NCBI RefSeq assembly: GCF_001854805.1
Contig: NZ_MBLO01000243.1
Coordinates: forward strand, 97,873 to 161,872
Direction: 5' to 3'
Source of the DNA: Pseudofrankia coriaricola
Lineage (GTDB): Bacteria > Actinomycetota > Actinomycetes > Frankiales > Frankiaceae
DNA: 64,000 bases
Part shown: one piece after another, positions 55,580 through 63,313 of the stretch
Layout of the letters: the number at the start of each line of letters is the position of its first letter
Position numbering within the stretch: the first letter of the stretch is position 1
Notes under the pieces: generated by a model
What the model was told of the DNA's origin: nothing
Databases searched by the model: none
What the model saw: only the letters and a program-made list of their open reading frames with translations
Program-made: the position numbers and the translations under genes

Positions 55580-55854
55580 TGTCCACCGCCCAGGCGACCA
55601 CCACCCATGACGAGATCGTCGCGACCGTGACCGGGATCGTCGCCCAGGAGCTCGGCGTCCCCGCCGAGAGCCTCGCCCCCGACACCGACCTGCGCTCGGT
55701 CGAGGGCGCCGACTCGGTCAAGGTGCTTCGCATGATCGCCAAGGTCGAGCGGGAGTACGACGTCGAGCTCGAGGACGAGCAGGTCTTCTCGACGAACTCC
55801 ATCGACGGCGTGGCCGCGGTGGTCCTCGTCGCCCTCGCCCAGGACGCCGCGTGA
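55579..55854 (+). CDS. Stand-alone acyl carrier protein
   Basis: A 91-aa ACP. The phosphopantetheine site is 'VEGADSVKVLRMI', with the Ser in an Ala-Asp-Ser-Val context instead of the usual Leu-Asp-Ser-Leu. Helix 1 is 'DEIVATVTGIVAQELGV' and the end is acidic. The ATG overlaps the thioesterase stop by one base and its stop overlaps the methyltransferase GTG by four. It is the expected acceptor for the acyl-AMP ligase and carrier for the desaturase and P450s. No phosphopantetheinyl transferase gene is in the window. Confidence 0.93.
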   Translation: MSTAQATTTHDEIVATVTGIVAQELGVPAESLAPDTDLRSVEGADSVKVLRMIAKVEREYDVELEDEQVFSTNSIDGVAAVVLVALAQDAA

Positions 55855-56741
55855 CCACCACGACGACCGCCCCGCCCAGCGCGGCGGCGCCCGCCGCCGG
55901 CGTGGAGCTCAGCGACACCAACCAGCACTACGACCTGCCCGCCGAGGTCTTCGGCCTGTTCCTCGACCCGCTGCGCAAGTACAGCTCCGGGCTGTACCTC
56001 AGCAAGGGCGACACGCTGGAGCAGGCCCAGCTCAACAAGCTGCGCTTCGTCGCCGGCCGGCTCCAGCTCGGCCAGGGCCAGCGGGTGCTCGACGTCGGCT
56101 GCGGCTGGGGGTCGCTCACCCTGTTCGTCGCGGACGCGCTCGGCTGCGAGGTGGTCGGGGTGTCGCCGGCCGGCAACCAGCACGCCTACATAGCGCGGCG
56201 GGCGGCCGAGCTGGGGCTGGCCGACAGGGTCTCGACCGTGCAGGGCCATTTCGAGACCGTCGAGGCGGGCGAGCTCACGGCCGGCGGCTTCGACGCGGTC
56301 ACCATGCTCGGCTCGATCGTGCACATGCCCGACCTGGACGTGGTCTTCCGCCGGGCCCGCGCGCTGCTGCGCCGGGGCGGTCGGCTCTACGTGTCGGAGA
56401 GCTGCTTTCGCAACGCGGCAGCCCGCGCGGCCTTCGACGCGCGGGAGGGCACCCAGTTCGTGCGCTCGGCGATCTTCGGCTGGGGCGACATGCGGCCGCT
56501 GTCCGACCTGGTGCGCGCCGCGGAGGACGCCGGCTTCTCCATCGCCAGCGTCGACGACCTCACCGACGACTACCGGCGGACGATCGACGACTGGCTGGTG
56601 AACGTCGACGCCGCCACCGACCAGCTCGACGCGATCCGCCCCGGCACCGCGGCCACGCTGCGCCGCTACCTGGAGGTCGCCAACGCCGGCTGGGGCTACA
56701 CGACCAAGCACTACGCCCTCGTCTGCCGCCGCGCCCGCTAG
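55851..56741 (+). CDS. Cyclopropane-fatty-acid-synthase-like SAM methyltransferase
   Basis: A 296-aa class I methyltransferase of the CFA/mycolic-acid-methyltransferase superfamily. It has 'NQHYDLPAEVFGLFLDPLRKYSSGLY', then SAM motif I 'VLDVGCGWGSLTLFVAD' (aa 79 onward), 'EVVGVSPAGNQHAYIARRAAELGL', motif II 'FDAVTMLGSIVHM', and 'WGYTTKHYALVCRR' at the end. CFA enzymes add methylene or methyl groups to double bonds of lipids. Following an ACP and preceding a desaturase, this one could act on an ACP-bound unsaturated chain. O- or C-methylation of another group is also possible. Confidence 0.9.
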   Translation: MTTTTTAPPSAAAPAAGVELSDTNQHYDLPAEVFGLFLDPLRKYSSGLYLSKGDTLEQAQLNKLRFVAGRLQLGQGQRVLDVGCGWGSLTLFVADALGCEVVGVSPAGNQHAYIARRAAELGLADRVSTVQGHFETVEAGELTAGGFDAVTMLGSIVHMPDLDVVFRRARALLRRGGRLYVSESCFRNAAARAAFDAREGTQFVRSAIFGWGDMRPLSDLVRAAEDAGFSIASVDDLTDDYRRTIDDWLVNVDAATDQLDAIRPGTAATLRRYLEVANAGWGYTTKHYALVCRRAR

Positions 56742-56798
56742 ACGCCGGTCGGTACGCCGGCCCCCGCCTTCCCCGACCGACGCTTACGGAGAACCCCG

Positions 56799-57824
56799 AT
56801 GCCCGTTCCCGGACCCGCGGCCGACCCGCTGACGACCGGCCAGTCCACCACCGATCCGACCGCCACCAACACCACGTCCGCGAGGCTGTCGACCCCCGGC
56901 CGGTCAGCCCACGACATGCGGGCCGTCAACGCGAGCACCGGCACCGGTCCCGGCTCCGGGCCGGTTCGGCCGGCGCTCGGGCCGCTGCTGCCGGCGGCGG
57001 ACATCGCCGACGTGGCCGAGGCGTTTCACCGGGCCGCGCCGTCCGCCCGGCGCTGGGACGTGGAGTCCTCGATCGCCTGGGAGGTGGCCGACGCGGGCCG
57101 GCTGACCGACGGGCAGGCCTCGGCGGTCCAGTTCATCACGCTGATCGAGGACCACCTGCCCGGCTACATCGGCGTCTACGAGCGGGCCTTCCCGCTCGAC
57201 GAGGACGTCGACCTCGAGACGTTCATCCACAACCGGGAGCTGTACCACTTCACGATCCGGTGGGGGTTCGAGGAGGACACGCACGCGCGGGCGCTGTTCC
57301 GCTACCAGGTCGCCTCCGGCCTCGCCGACCCGGCGAGCCTGCGCCGGGAGCTCGCGGTGGAGGGGCGCAAGCCCTTCGAGCTGCCGCACGACCACGCCGT
57401 CTCGCTGCTCGCCTACGCGCTGGTCCAGGAGAAGGCGACCCAGATCTACTACCAGCAGCTGCGCGCGGTCGTCGGCGACCCGGTGCTCGCCGACGTGCTC
57501 GGCTACCTCGCCAGGGACGAGGCGCGGCACTTCGCGTTCCTCGCCGACGTGGTGGAACGGTACCTGCGGCTGTACGGCGACGCGGTGGTCGAGCCGATCC
57601 GCGAGGTCGTCGCCCAGTTCCGCATGCCGCTGGCCGACACGATCCGCGGCTACTGGCGCTGGGCGCTGCGGATCGCCGACACCGCCCGCTACGACCACAC
57701 CGACGCCTACGGGCACCTGATCCGGATCGTGAACCACGCGGTCGACGCCCGCACCGACCGGGTCGACGAGCTGGTCCGCTTCGTCGACGCCTGCCGCTCC
57801 ACCACCGCCGGAGCGCCGTCATGA
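56799..57824 (+). CDS. Soluble acyl-ACP desaturase (ferritin-like diiron)
   Basis: A 341-aa member of the acyl-ACP desaturase family (plant stearoyl-ACP desaturase, mycobacterial DesA). The diiron ligands are visible as Glu117 ('LIEDHLPGY'), Glu158/Glu159 and His162 ('EEDTH'), Glu211 ('VQEKATQIYY') and Glu241 with His244 ('DEARH'). The first 60 residues are a disordered Ser/Thr/Pro stretch. The ATG at 56799 has CGGAGA upstream. It introduces a double bond, or hydroxylates, on an ACP-bound fatty chain using O2 and an external electron donor. Its stop overlaps the first P450 gene by four bases (ATGA). Confidence 0.92.
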   Translation: MPVPGPAADPLTTGQSTTDPTATNTTSARLSTPGRSAHDMRAVNASTGTGPGSGPVRPALGPLLPAADIADVAEAFHRAAPSARRWDVESSIAWEVADAGRLTDGQASAVQFITLIEDHLPGYIGVYERAFPLDEDVDLETFIHNRELYHFTIRWGFEEDTHARALFRYQVASGLADPASLRRELAVEGRKPFELPHDHAVSLLAYALVQEKATQIYYQQLRAVVGDPVLADVLGYLARDEARHFAFLADVVERYLRLYGDAVVEPIREVVAQFRMPLADTIRGYWRWALRIADTARYDHTDAYGHLIRIVNHAVDARTDRVDELVRFVDACRSTTAGAPS

Positions 57825-59158
57825 CCGGCGGGCTCGCCAGCCAGGTCACGGACACGGCCGGCGCGGAACACGCCGACGCGACGCGCGACGGCGGCGCGGT
57901 GCCCGGCAGTGGCGCGATGCCCGGCAGTGGCGCGACGCCGGAGCTCGTGGTGCCAGAGCTCGCGGTCCCGGAGTTCGACGCGTTCAACCCGGAGCACCGC
58001 GCCGACCCGTACCCGCGGTACGCGGCCGTGCGGGAGGCGACGCCGCTCGTGCGCAGCGCGCTCGGCCCATATCTGGTCACCCGGTACGCCGACTGCGCGG
58101 CCGCACTGTCCGAGCCGGCCTGGAGCCACGCGGACGAGGCGGAGATCTTCCACCCGGACGTGGAGCACACCGAGCTGCCGGCCTCGTTCCTGTGGATGGA
58201 CCCGCCGGACCACACCCGGCTGCGCGGCCTGGTCAGCAAGGCGTTCACCGCGCGGCGGGTGCTGGACCTGCGGCCCCGGATCACCGAGATCGTCGACGAG
58301 CTGCTCGACGGGGTGCTCGGCCGGGGCGAGGTGGACGCCGTCGAGACGCTGGCCTACCCGCTGCCGCTGACGGTCATCTGCGAGCTGCTCGGCGTCCCGC
58401 CGGCCGACCAGCACCGCATCCACTGGTGCGCGCCGGCGCTGGCCCGCGGCTTCGACCCCGACCTGCTGCTCAGCGAGGCCGAGGCGAAGGCCCGATCGGA
58501 CGCGGCGCTGGAGCTGCTGGACTACTTCGCCCACCTGATCGCCCTGCGGCGTGCCGAGCCCGCGAACGACCTGGTCAGCGGCCTCGGCGCCGTGCACGAC
58601 CGGGGTGACGTGCTCACCGAGCACGAGATGCTTGCCACCTGCGTCACGCTGGTCGTCGCCGGCCACGAGACGACGGTCAACCTCGTCGGCAACGGCCTGC
58701 TCGCCCTGCTGCGCCACCCCGACCAGCTGGAGCTGCTGCGCCGGCACCCCGAGCTCGCCGCACCGGCGGTGGAGGAGCTGCTGCGCCACGACTCGCCGGT
58801 GCACCTGACGACCCGGGTCGCCCGCCGCCAGCTGGTCCTCGGCGGTCGCGTCTTCGAGCCAGGCGAGGCCATCGTGCTGCTGTTCGGGTCGGGCAACCGG
58901 GACCCGCGCGCGTTCGACCGGCCGGACGAGCTCGACCTGGCCCGGTATGCCGGCGGCTCGACCACGCCCAAGCATCTGACGTTCAGCATGGGCATCCACT
59001 ACTGCCTGGGTGCGCCGCTGGCGCGCCTGGAGATGGAGATCCTGCTGGACGCGCTCACGCGCCGGGTGCGCCACTTCGAGCCCGGCGCGGACGCGCCCAC
59101 CTACAAGCCGAACCTGGTGCTGCGCGGCCTCGCCCGCCTTCCGGTCCGCCTCTCCTGA
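57821..59158 (+). CDS. Cytochrome P450, first of three
   Basis: A 445-aa P450. All standard elements are visible: 'WMDPPDHTRLRGLVSKAFT' (C-helix), the oxygen-activating I-helix 'AGHETT' (aa 280-285), Glu319-x-x-Arg322, and the haem loop 'FSMGIHYCLGAPLARLE' with Cys395. The N-terminal 50 residues carry a repeated 'PGSGA' stretch and no membrane anchor, so it is a soluble class I enzyme that needs ferredoxin and reductase (none in the window). It is translationally coupled to the desaturase. Likely substrate: the ACP-bound or released modified fatty chain. Confidence 0.95.
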   Translation: MTGGLASQVTDTAGAEHADATRDGGAVPGSGAMPGSGATPELVVPELAVPEFDAFNPEHRADPYPRYAAVREATPLVRSALGPYLVTRYADCAAALSEPAWSHADEAEIFHPDVEHTELPASFLWMDPPDHTRLRGLVSKAFTARRVLDLRPRITEIVDELLDGVLGRGEVDAVETLAYPLPLTVICELLGVPPADQHRIHWCAPALARGFDPDLLLSEAEAKARSDAALELLDYFAHLIALRRAEPANDLVSGLGAVHDRGDVLTEHEMLATCVTLVVAGHETTVNLVGNGLLALLRHPDQLELLRRHPELAAPAVEELLRHDSPVHLTTRVARRQLVLGGRVFEPGEAIVLLFGSGNRDPRAFDRPDELDLARYAGGSTTPKHLTFSMGIHYCLGAPLARLEMEILLDALTRRVRHFEPGADAPTYKPNLVLRGLARLPVRLS

Positions 59159-59211
59159 GCGGCGCCGACGACCCGGATGGCTGGACCCGACCCATCGAAG
59201 GAGTGGCTGGG

Positions 59212-60432
59212 ATGACGAGCGCCCCGGCGGCCGAGAACCCGCTCGCGGCCTTCGCGCCGGAGCACCGGGCCGACCCCTACCCGGTCTACCGCCGGATCCA
59301 TGCGGGCGGGGCGCTGCAGCCGCTCGCTCCGTCGGTGTGGCTCGCGCCGCGCTACGACGAGTGCGCCGCGGTGCTGCACGAGCCGGCATGGGGACACGGC
59401 TACGACGCCGGTATCAACCCGTTCCGGCCTGGCGTCCCGGCGGCCGACGTCCCCGGTTCGTTCCTCGTGCTCGACCCGCCGGACCACACCCGGCTGCGGG
59501 CCGTCGTCGGCCGGGGGTACACGCCGCGCGCGGTCGAGCGGCTGCGCGCCGGCGTGCGGGCCACCGCCGAGCGACTGGTCGCCGACATGGTCGGGGCGGG
59601 CGAGGCGGAGGTAATGGCCGCGCTCGCCGACCCGCTGCCGCTGTACACCATCGCCACGATGCTGGGCATACCCACGTCACTGGCCGAGGAGCTGCGCGGC
59701 CCGCTGCGCGCGATGTCGCGCGGGGTGGACCCCGACGTCTTCCTCTCCCCAGCCGACGTCGCCGCCCGTGCGACGAGCGAGCGAGTGCTGGAGGACGCCT
59801 TGGGCGCCCTCCTCGACGAGCGCCGGCGGGCGCCGACCGACGACCTGCTCGGCGCGATCGCCGCCGCGGCCAGCCCCGACGGTCCCATCAGCCACGAGCT
59901 GCGCGCGCTGGCCGCCCTGATGATCATCGGTGGCTATGGCACGTCGGAGAGCATGCTCGGCAACGCCGTGCTCGCGCTCGCGCGCGATCCCGACCAGCTC
60001 GATCTCCTGCGCCACCGCCCGGAGCTTGCTGCCTCGGCCGTCGAGGAGCTCATCCGGTTCGACCCGCCGGTCCAGTTCACCCACCGGGTGGCGCTGCGGG
60101 ACCTGACGGTCGGAGGGCAGCTCTTTCCCCGCGGCAGCGGCATCGTCGTCATCCTCGCCTCGGCGAACCGCGACCCCGCGGTGTTCACCGACCCGGACCG
60201 GCTCGACCTCACCCGCTACCACGGCCCGCTGCCGGCCCGCCGCCACCTCGCCTTCAGCCTGGGTGTGCACTTCTGCATCGGCGCCCTCGTCGGCCGCGTG
60301 CAGATCGAGGCCGCCCTCACCGCGCTGGCCGCCGCCACCCGCTCCGTGGAGCTGGCCGAGCCTCCCGTCTACCGTCCCAATGTGGCGATCCGCACCCTGG
60401 ACACGCTGCGCGTCCGCCTCGAGCGTCCATGA
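59212..60432 (+). CDS. Cytochrome P450, second of three, variant I-helix
   Basis: A 406-aa P450 from the ATG at 59212, which has GAAGGAG 8 bases upstream. It has 'LDPPDHTRLRAVVGRGYTPR', Glu279-x-x-Arg282, and a haem loop 'FSLGVHFCIGALVGRVQ' with Cys355. The I-helix reads 'GGYGTSES' (aa 240-247): the acidic residue before the conserved Thr is Gly, and the usual Leu-Ala-Arg after the haem Cys is Leu-Val-Gly-Arg. Proton delivery, and so reaction type, may differ from the first P450. It follows the first P450 by 53 bases and probably closes the operon. Confidence 0.94.
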   Translation: MTSAPAAENPLAAFAPEHRADPYPVYRRIHAGGALQPLAPSVWLAPRYDECAAVLHEPAWGHGYDAGINPFRPGVPAADVPGSFLVLDPPDHTRLRAVVGRGYTPRAVERLRAGVRATAERLVADMVGAGEAEVMAALADPLPLYTIATMLGIPTSLAEELRGPLRAMSRGVDPDVFLSPADVAARATSERVLEDALGALLDERRRAPTDDLLGAIAAAASPDGPISHELRALAALMIIGGYGTSESMLGNAVLALARDPDQLDLLRHRPELAASAVEELIRFDPPVQFTHRVALRDLTVGGQLFPRGSGIVVILASANRDPAVFTDPDRLDLTRYHGPLPARRHLAFSLGVHFCIGALVGRVQIEAALTALAAATRSVELAEPPVYRPNVAIRTLDTLRVRLERP

Positions 60433-60717
60433 GCATTATCCGGGGCGTCCCGGGCCCACGGTGGGGTGGTCGACTGGTCCGCCCGGTTCCCGTCGGGCCG
60501 AGGACTGTCCCGTTAACGGTGGTTCCGATGGTTGCTGTCGTATTCGTGTCCGGTCGGGGGGCGGTTCGGGTCTGATGGCCAACCTGGGGGTGTTGTGATG
60601 TCGGTCGGCGTGGTCAGGTGCAGGGTGGGTTGTCCAGGAGTCCCACTCCGAGCTGGCGAATCGCGGTTGTTGGCCAGCGGCAGAACGCCGGATGTGACCG
60701 AGGTTGGCCAGCGTCGT
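60433..60717. other. Intergenic region between convergent genes
   Basis: Between the second P450 and the epoxide hydrolase, 285 bases with no gene. TGGCCAACCT (60576-60585) and AGGTTGGCCA (60701-60710) are perfect inverted copies 115 bases apart. No compact terminator is evident. Confidence 0.5.
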
Positions 60718-61953
60718 TCAGGGCCTGCGGGCGTGGAAGGTGCGGCGCAGGTCGCTCACCCAGGCGTCGGGGTTCTCCCAGGGGATGAAGTGGCCGCCGT
60801 GGTCGTGGGCGTTGACGTTGACGTGGTTGAACCAGTCGGCCTGCGGGCCGGTCTTGAACGCCTGGACGCGCTCGGCGGCGGTGTGGATGCCGGGCGGGTT
60901 CTCGTAGGTGACGAGGGTGAGGCCGACCGGGGCCTGCACGACCGGGGTGCGGTCGTGGGCGGGGGCCCAGGGGTAGCGGTTGGCGTTGGCGTAGTACCGC
61001 ATCGACGTCGCGATGGAGTTGTTCACCCAGTAGATCGTGGCGTGGGTGAGCAGGTCGTCCTTGCTGAAGACGGACTCGACGTCGCCGCCGTTGTCGCTCC
61101 AGGCGTTCCAGCGCTCCAGCAGCCAGGCGAGCAGTCCGGCGGGTGAGTCGCTCAGCCCGTGGGCCAGGGTGGCGCCGTCGAGCATGTGCACGGCGAGGTG
61201 GGACGCTGAGCGGTGGTCCAGCTCGATGACCCGGGCGCGGACGTCGGCGGGCTGGTCGTCAGTGAGGGGCCGATTCCGGGCGAAGTCCCAGGCGCGGGGG
61301 CCGGTGAAGAAGTCGAGCGGCAGCCCGGAGCCGATGTGGATGCCGTACAGCTCGTCGGCGTACTTGTGGCCGAGCTGGCTGGAGACGATCCCGCCGATGT
61401 CGCAGCCCCCGGCGGCGTACTTCTCGTATCCCAGGGTCTCGGTCATCAGGGTGTGCCAGAGGTCGGAGACCTTCCAGAAGTTGACGTCGGAAAAGTCGGT
61501 GAGCGGGCCGGGGAAACCGAAGCCGGGCAGGGAGGGCACGATGACGTCGAACGCGTCGGCGGGGTCACCGCCGAACGCGGCCGGGTCGGCGAGCGGGTCG
61601 ATCACCTTCGACCAGTGCCAGAACGTCCACGGCCAGCCGTGGGTGAGGATCAACGGGATCGGGCGGGGGCCGTGGCCGGGCCTGCGCAGGAAGTGCACCG
61701 GGACACCGGCGACGCTCACCTGGTAGTGCTCGTAGGCGTTGATGGCGGCCTCGGCCTTGCGCCAGTCGTAGCCGTCCCGCCAGTAGGCGACCAGCTCACG
61801 CAGATAGCTGTCCGGGACGCCGTAGGACCAGTCCCCGTTCCCCTCGTCCAGCGGCGGACGGGTCAGCGTGAGACGGGCGCGCAGGTCATCGAGGACCTCG
61901 TCGGACACATGGATCGGGGCGGGCTCCAGGGGGAAGGCGTGCAGGGGGGTCAT
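60718..61953 (-). CDS. Epoxide hydrolase (EHN plus alpha/beta hydrolase)
   Basis: A 411-aa epoxide hydrolase of the microsomal/juvenile-hormone type. The N-terminal EHN region (aa 1-110) has 'FPLEPAPIHVSDEVLDDLRARL', and the core has the oxyanion 'LTHGWPWTF' (105-111), the nucleophile Asp185 in 'GGCDIGGIVSSQLG', and the catalytic His in 'HDHGGHFIPWE'. A cap with Tyr residues positions the epoxide oxygen. It opens epoxides to diols. It lies convergent to the P450 operon. Since P450s can make epoxides from the desaturase's double bonds, a linked role is possible but unproven. Confidence 0.93.
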   Translation of the reverse strand: MTPLHAFPLEPAPIHVSDEVLDDLRARLTLTRPPLDEGNGDWSYGVPDSYLRELVAYWRDGYDWRKAEAAINAYEHYQVSVAGVPVHFLRRPGHGPRPIPLILTHGWPWTFWHWSKVIDPLADPAAFGGDPADAFDVIVPSLPGFGFPGPLTDFSDVNFWKVSDLWHTLMTETLGYEKYAAGGCDIGGIVSSQLGHKYADELYGIHIGSGLPLDFFTGPRAWDFARNRPLTDDQPADVRARVIELDHRSASHLAVHMLDGATLAHGLSDSPAGLLAWLLERWNAWSDNGGDVESVFSKDDLLTHATIYWVNNSIATSMRYYANANRYPWAPAHDRTPVVQAPVGLTLVTYENPPGIHTAAERVQAFKTGPQADWFNHVNVNAHDHGGHFIPWENPDAWVSDLRRTFHARRP

Positions 61954-62079
61954 GGCGTGGTTCTCCTACTGGGTAGCGGGAAGCGGTGCTGTCGGCCTGT
62001 TGGATGGTTGGGCAGCGGGCCGGGCCATTTCAGAGAGCGCGGGCAGCGACGCGGCGAGTACCTGCTGGTGGTGCGCGAG

Positions 62080-62323
62080 TCGAGCCGGCCGGCCAGGGAT
62101 GCGCTCCTTTCGCGACCCGGCGGATGATCGGCTCTGCGGGCAGGTCGCGGTTGCAGTAGGCGATGCCGACGTGCGGACGGAAACGCTGCTCGACGGCGGG
62201 AAGGCCGCACGCAGCGGTGACCTTGTCCACGGCGGCGCGGAGTTCGACCAGCGGCTCCCAGGGCGTGACGGTGAAGCGGACCGCGCCGCTCGACCCGGCC
62301 AGCGGCCCGACCCACACCCGCAC
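62080..62323 (-). pseudogene. Fragment of a 2'-5' RNA ligase family gene
   Basis: About 80 codons match the C-terminal part of the 2'-5' RNA ligase/phosphoesterase family: 'VGPLAGSSGAVRFTVTPWEPL' followed by 'FRPHVGIAYCNRD' and 'EPIIRRVAKG'. The N-terminal half, with the first HxT motif, is absent. The upstream sequence switches abruptly to a transposase remnant near 62324, so this is a truncated gene. Confidence 0.65.
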
Positions 62324-62667
62324 GCCCCTGCCGGCAGATGCCCCTCGACCCGGTCCGGACGCTCCGCCCAGGCCAGCGTCCGCCCGTCCTGTCCCGGCTG
62401 CTTGCCGCGCTTCCTCTCCCCCGCCGGCGGCGCGGCGATCCGCCCGGTTCGGCACCTCCCGGCCCGGCAGCACCCCGTCCGACGACAGCGGCAACGACGA
62501 GTTCCCGAGTTCCGCGACGACGCCCGCCGCAACCGGTCGACCTCAGCCGTCAGCCGCACGACCTGCCCACGCAGCTCCTCGATCAGCTCCGCCTGCGCCG
62601 CCACGGTCGCGCTCTGCGCGGCCACCACGGCCAGCAGCTCCTCACGCGACATCTCCTCCGGCGCCAC
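62324..62667 (-). pseudogene. Decayed IS66-type transposase N-terminus
   Basis: It starts 'MAPEEMSREELLAVVAAQSA' with a coiled coil ('AELIEELRGQVVRLTAEVDRL') typical of the IS66 TnpC N-terminus. It continues in a second frame ('LSSDGVLPGREVPNRADRRA') and returns to the first ('RKRGKQPGQDGRTLAWAE' and 'PAGACGCG'). Two compensating frameshifts and the loss of the catalytic domain mark it as dead. Confidence 0.75.
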
Positions 62668-63087
62668 CCGGCCAGATCACCACAACCCGACCCGCGCCAC
62701 CACGCGCGACACCCCGAACACCGAACAACATCGACACCCGGCTCGAACGCCAACCACTCACAGCAAGATCACGAAACCATGTGAATGTTTACTTCTCGAT
62801 GGTGTCCGCGGTGGGTGACCCGGTTTCTCTCTGCCTGGGTCCAAAGAGCATTCCACTGCTTTTCTAGACCGGTCCCCGCTCACCGACAAGCACGATCAGC
62901 ACCACCCATCGCGCGATACCGATGTCCGATCGCCACTCCGGCCGACACCGATGTTAATCGCTTTCGCGACATACTCGGGCAGGCCGTCGTGAAAAGCTCG
63001 CCACCGGGCTGAGGGGAAGCGGCCAGAATCCGCCGGCCGTATCCCCGGGCCGACCGCCGCCGGCAACGACCAGCTCCGGGTGGATAC
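62668..63087. other. Gene-free, locally AT-richer region
   Basis: No credible gene. The part at about 62750-62880 is noticeably less GC-rich than the rest of the window, consistent with old mobile-element DNA next to the transposase remnant. Confidence 0.5.
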
Positions 63088-63279
63088 GTGACTTCGGCCA
63101 TGCCGCGTACCGTCTTCAACCCCGCGCCCACCGAGCCGGCCCAGTCCACCTCCGGCGGCGCGGACGACGCCGTGGCGGGCTTCGTCTTCGACGCGTCCGG
63201 CCCCGAGCACCGCACGGACCGCGACCAGACGATAACGCCGCCGGACGGCGGTGCTTCTCGCAATGCGCACCCGAGGTAA
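63088..63279 (+). CDS. Possible 63-aa peptide before the third P450
   Basis: A short frame with GTG start and composition rich in Thr, Ala, Asp and Pro, ending 34 bases before the third P450. No signal peptide, Cys pattern or known precursor motif is visible. It may be a chance frame; it is listed because it directly precedes a P450 and would share its message. Confidence 0.25.
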   Translation: MTSAMPRTVFNPAPTEPAQSTSGGADDAVAGFVFDASGPEHRTDRDQTITPPDGGASRNAHPR

Positions 63280-63313
63280 CAGCCCGGGTCGGCACCACGA
63301 AGGAGCGGGACCC

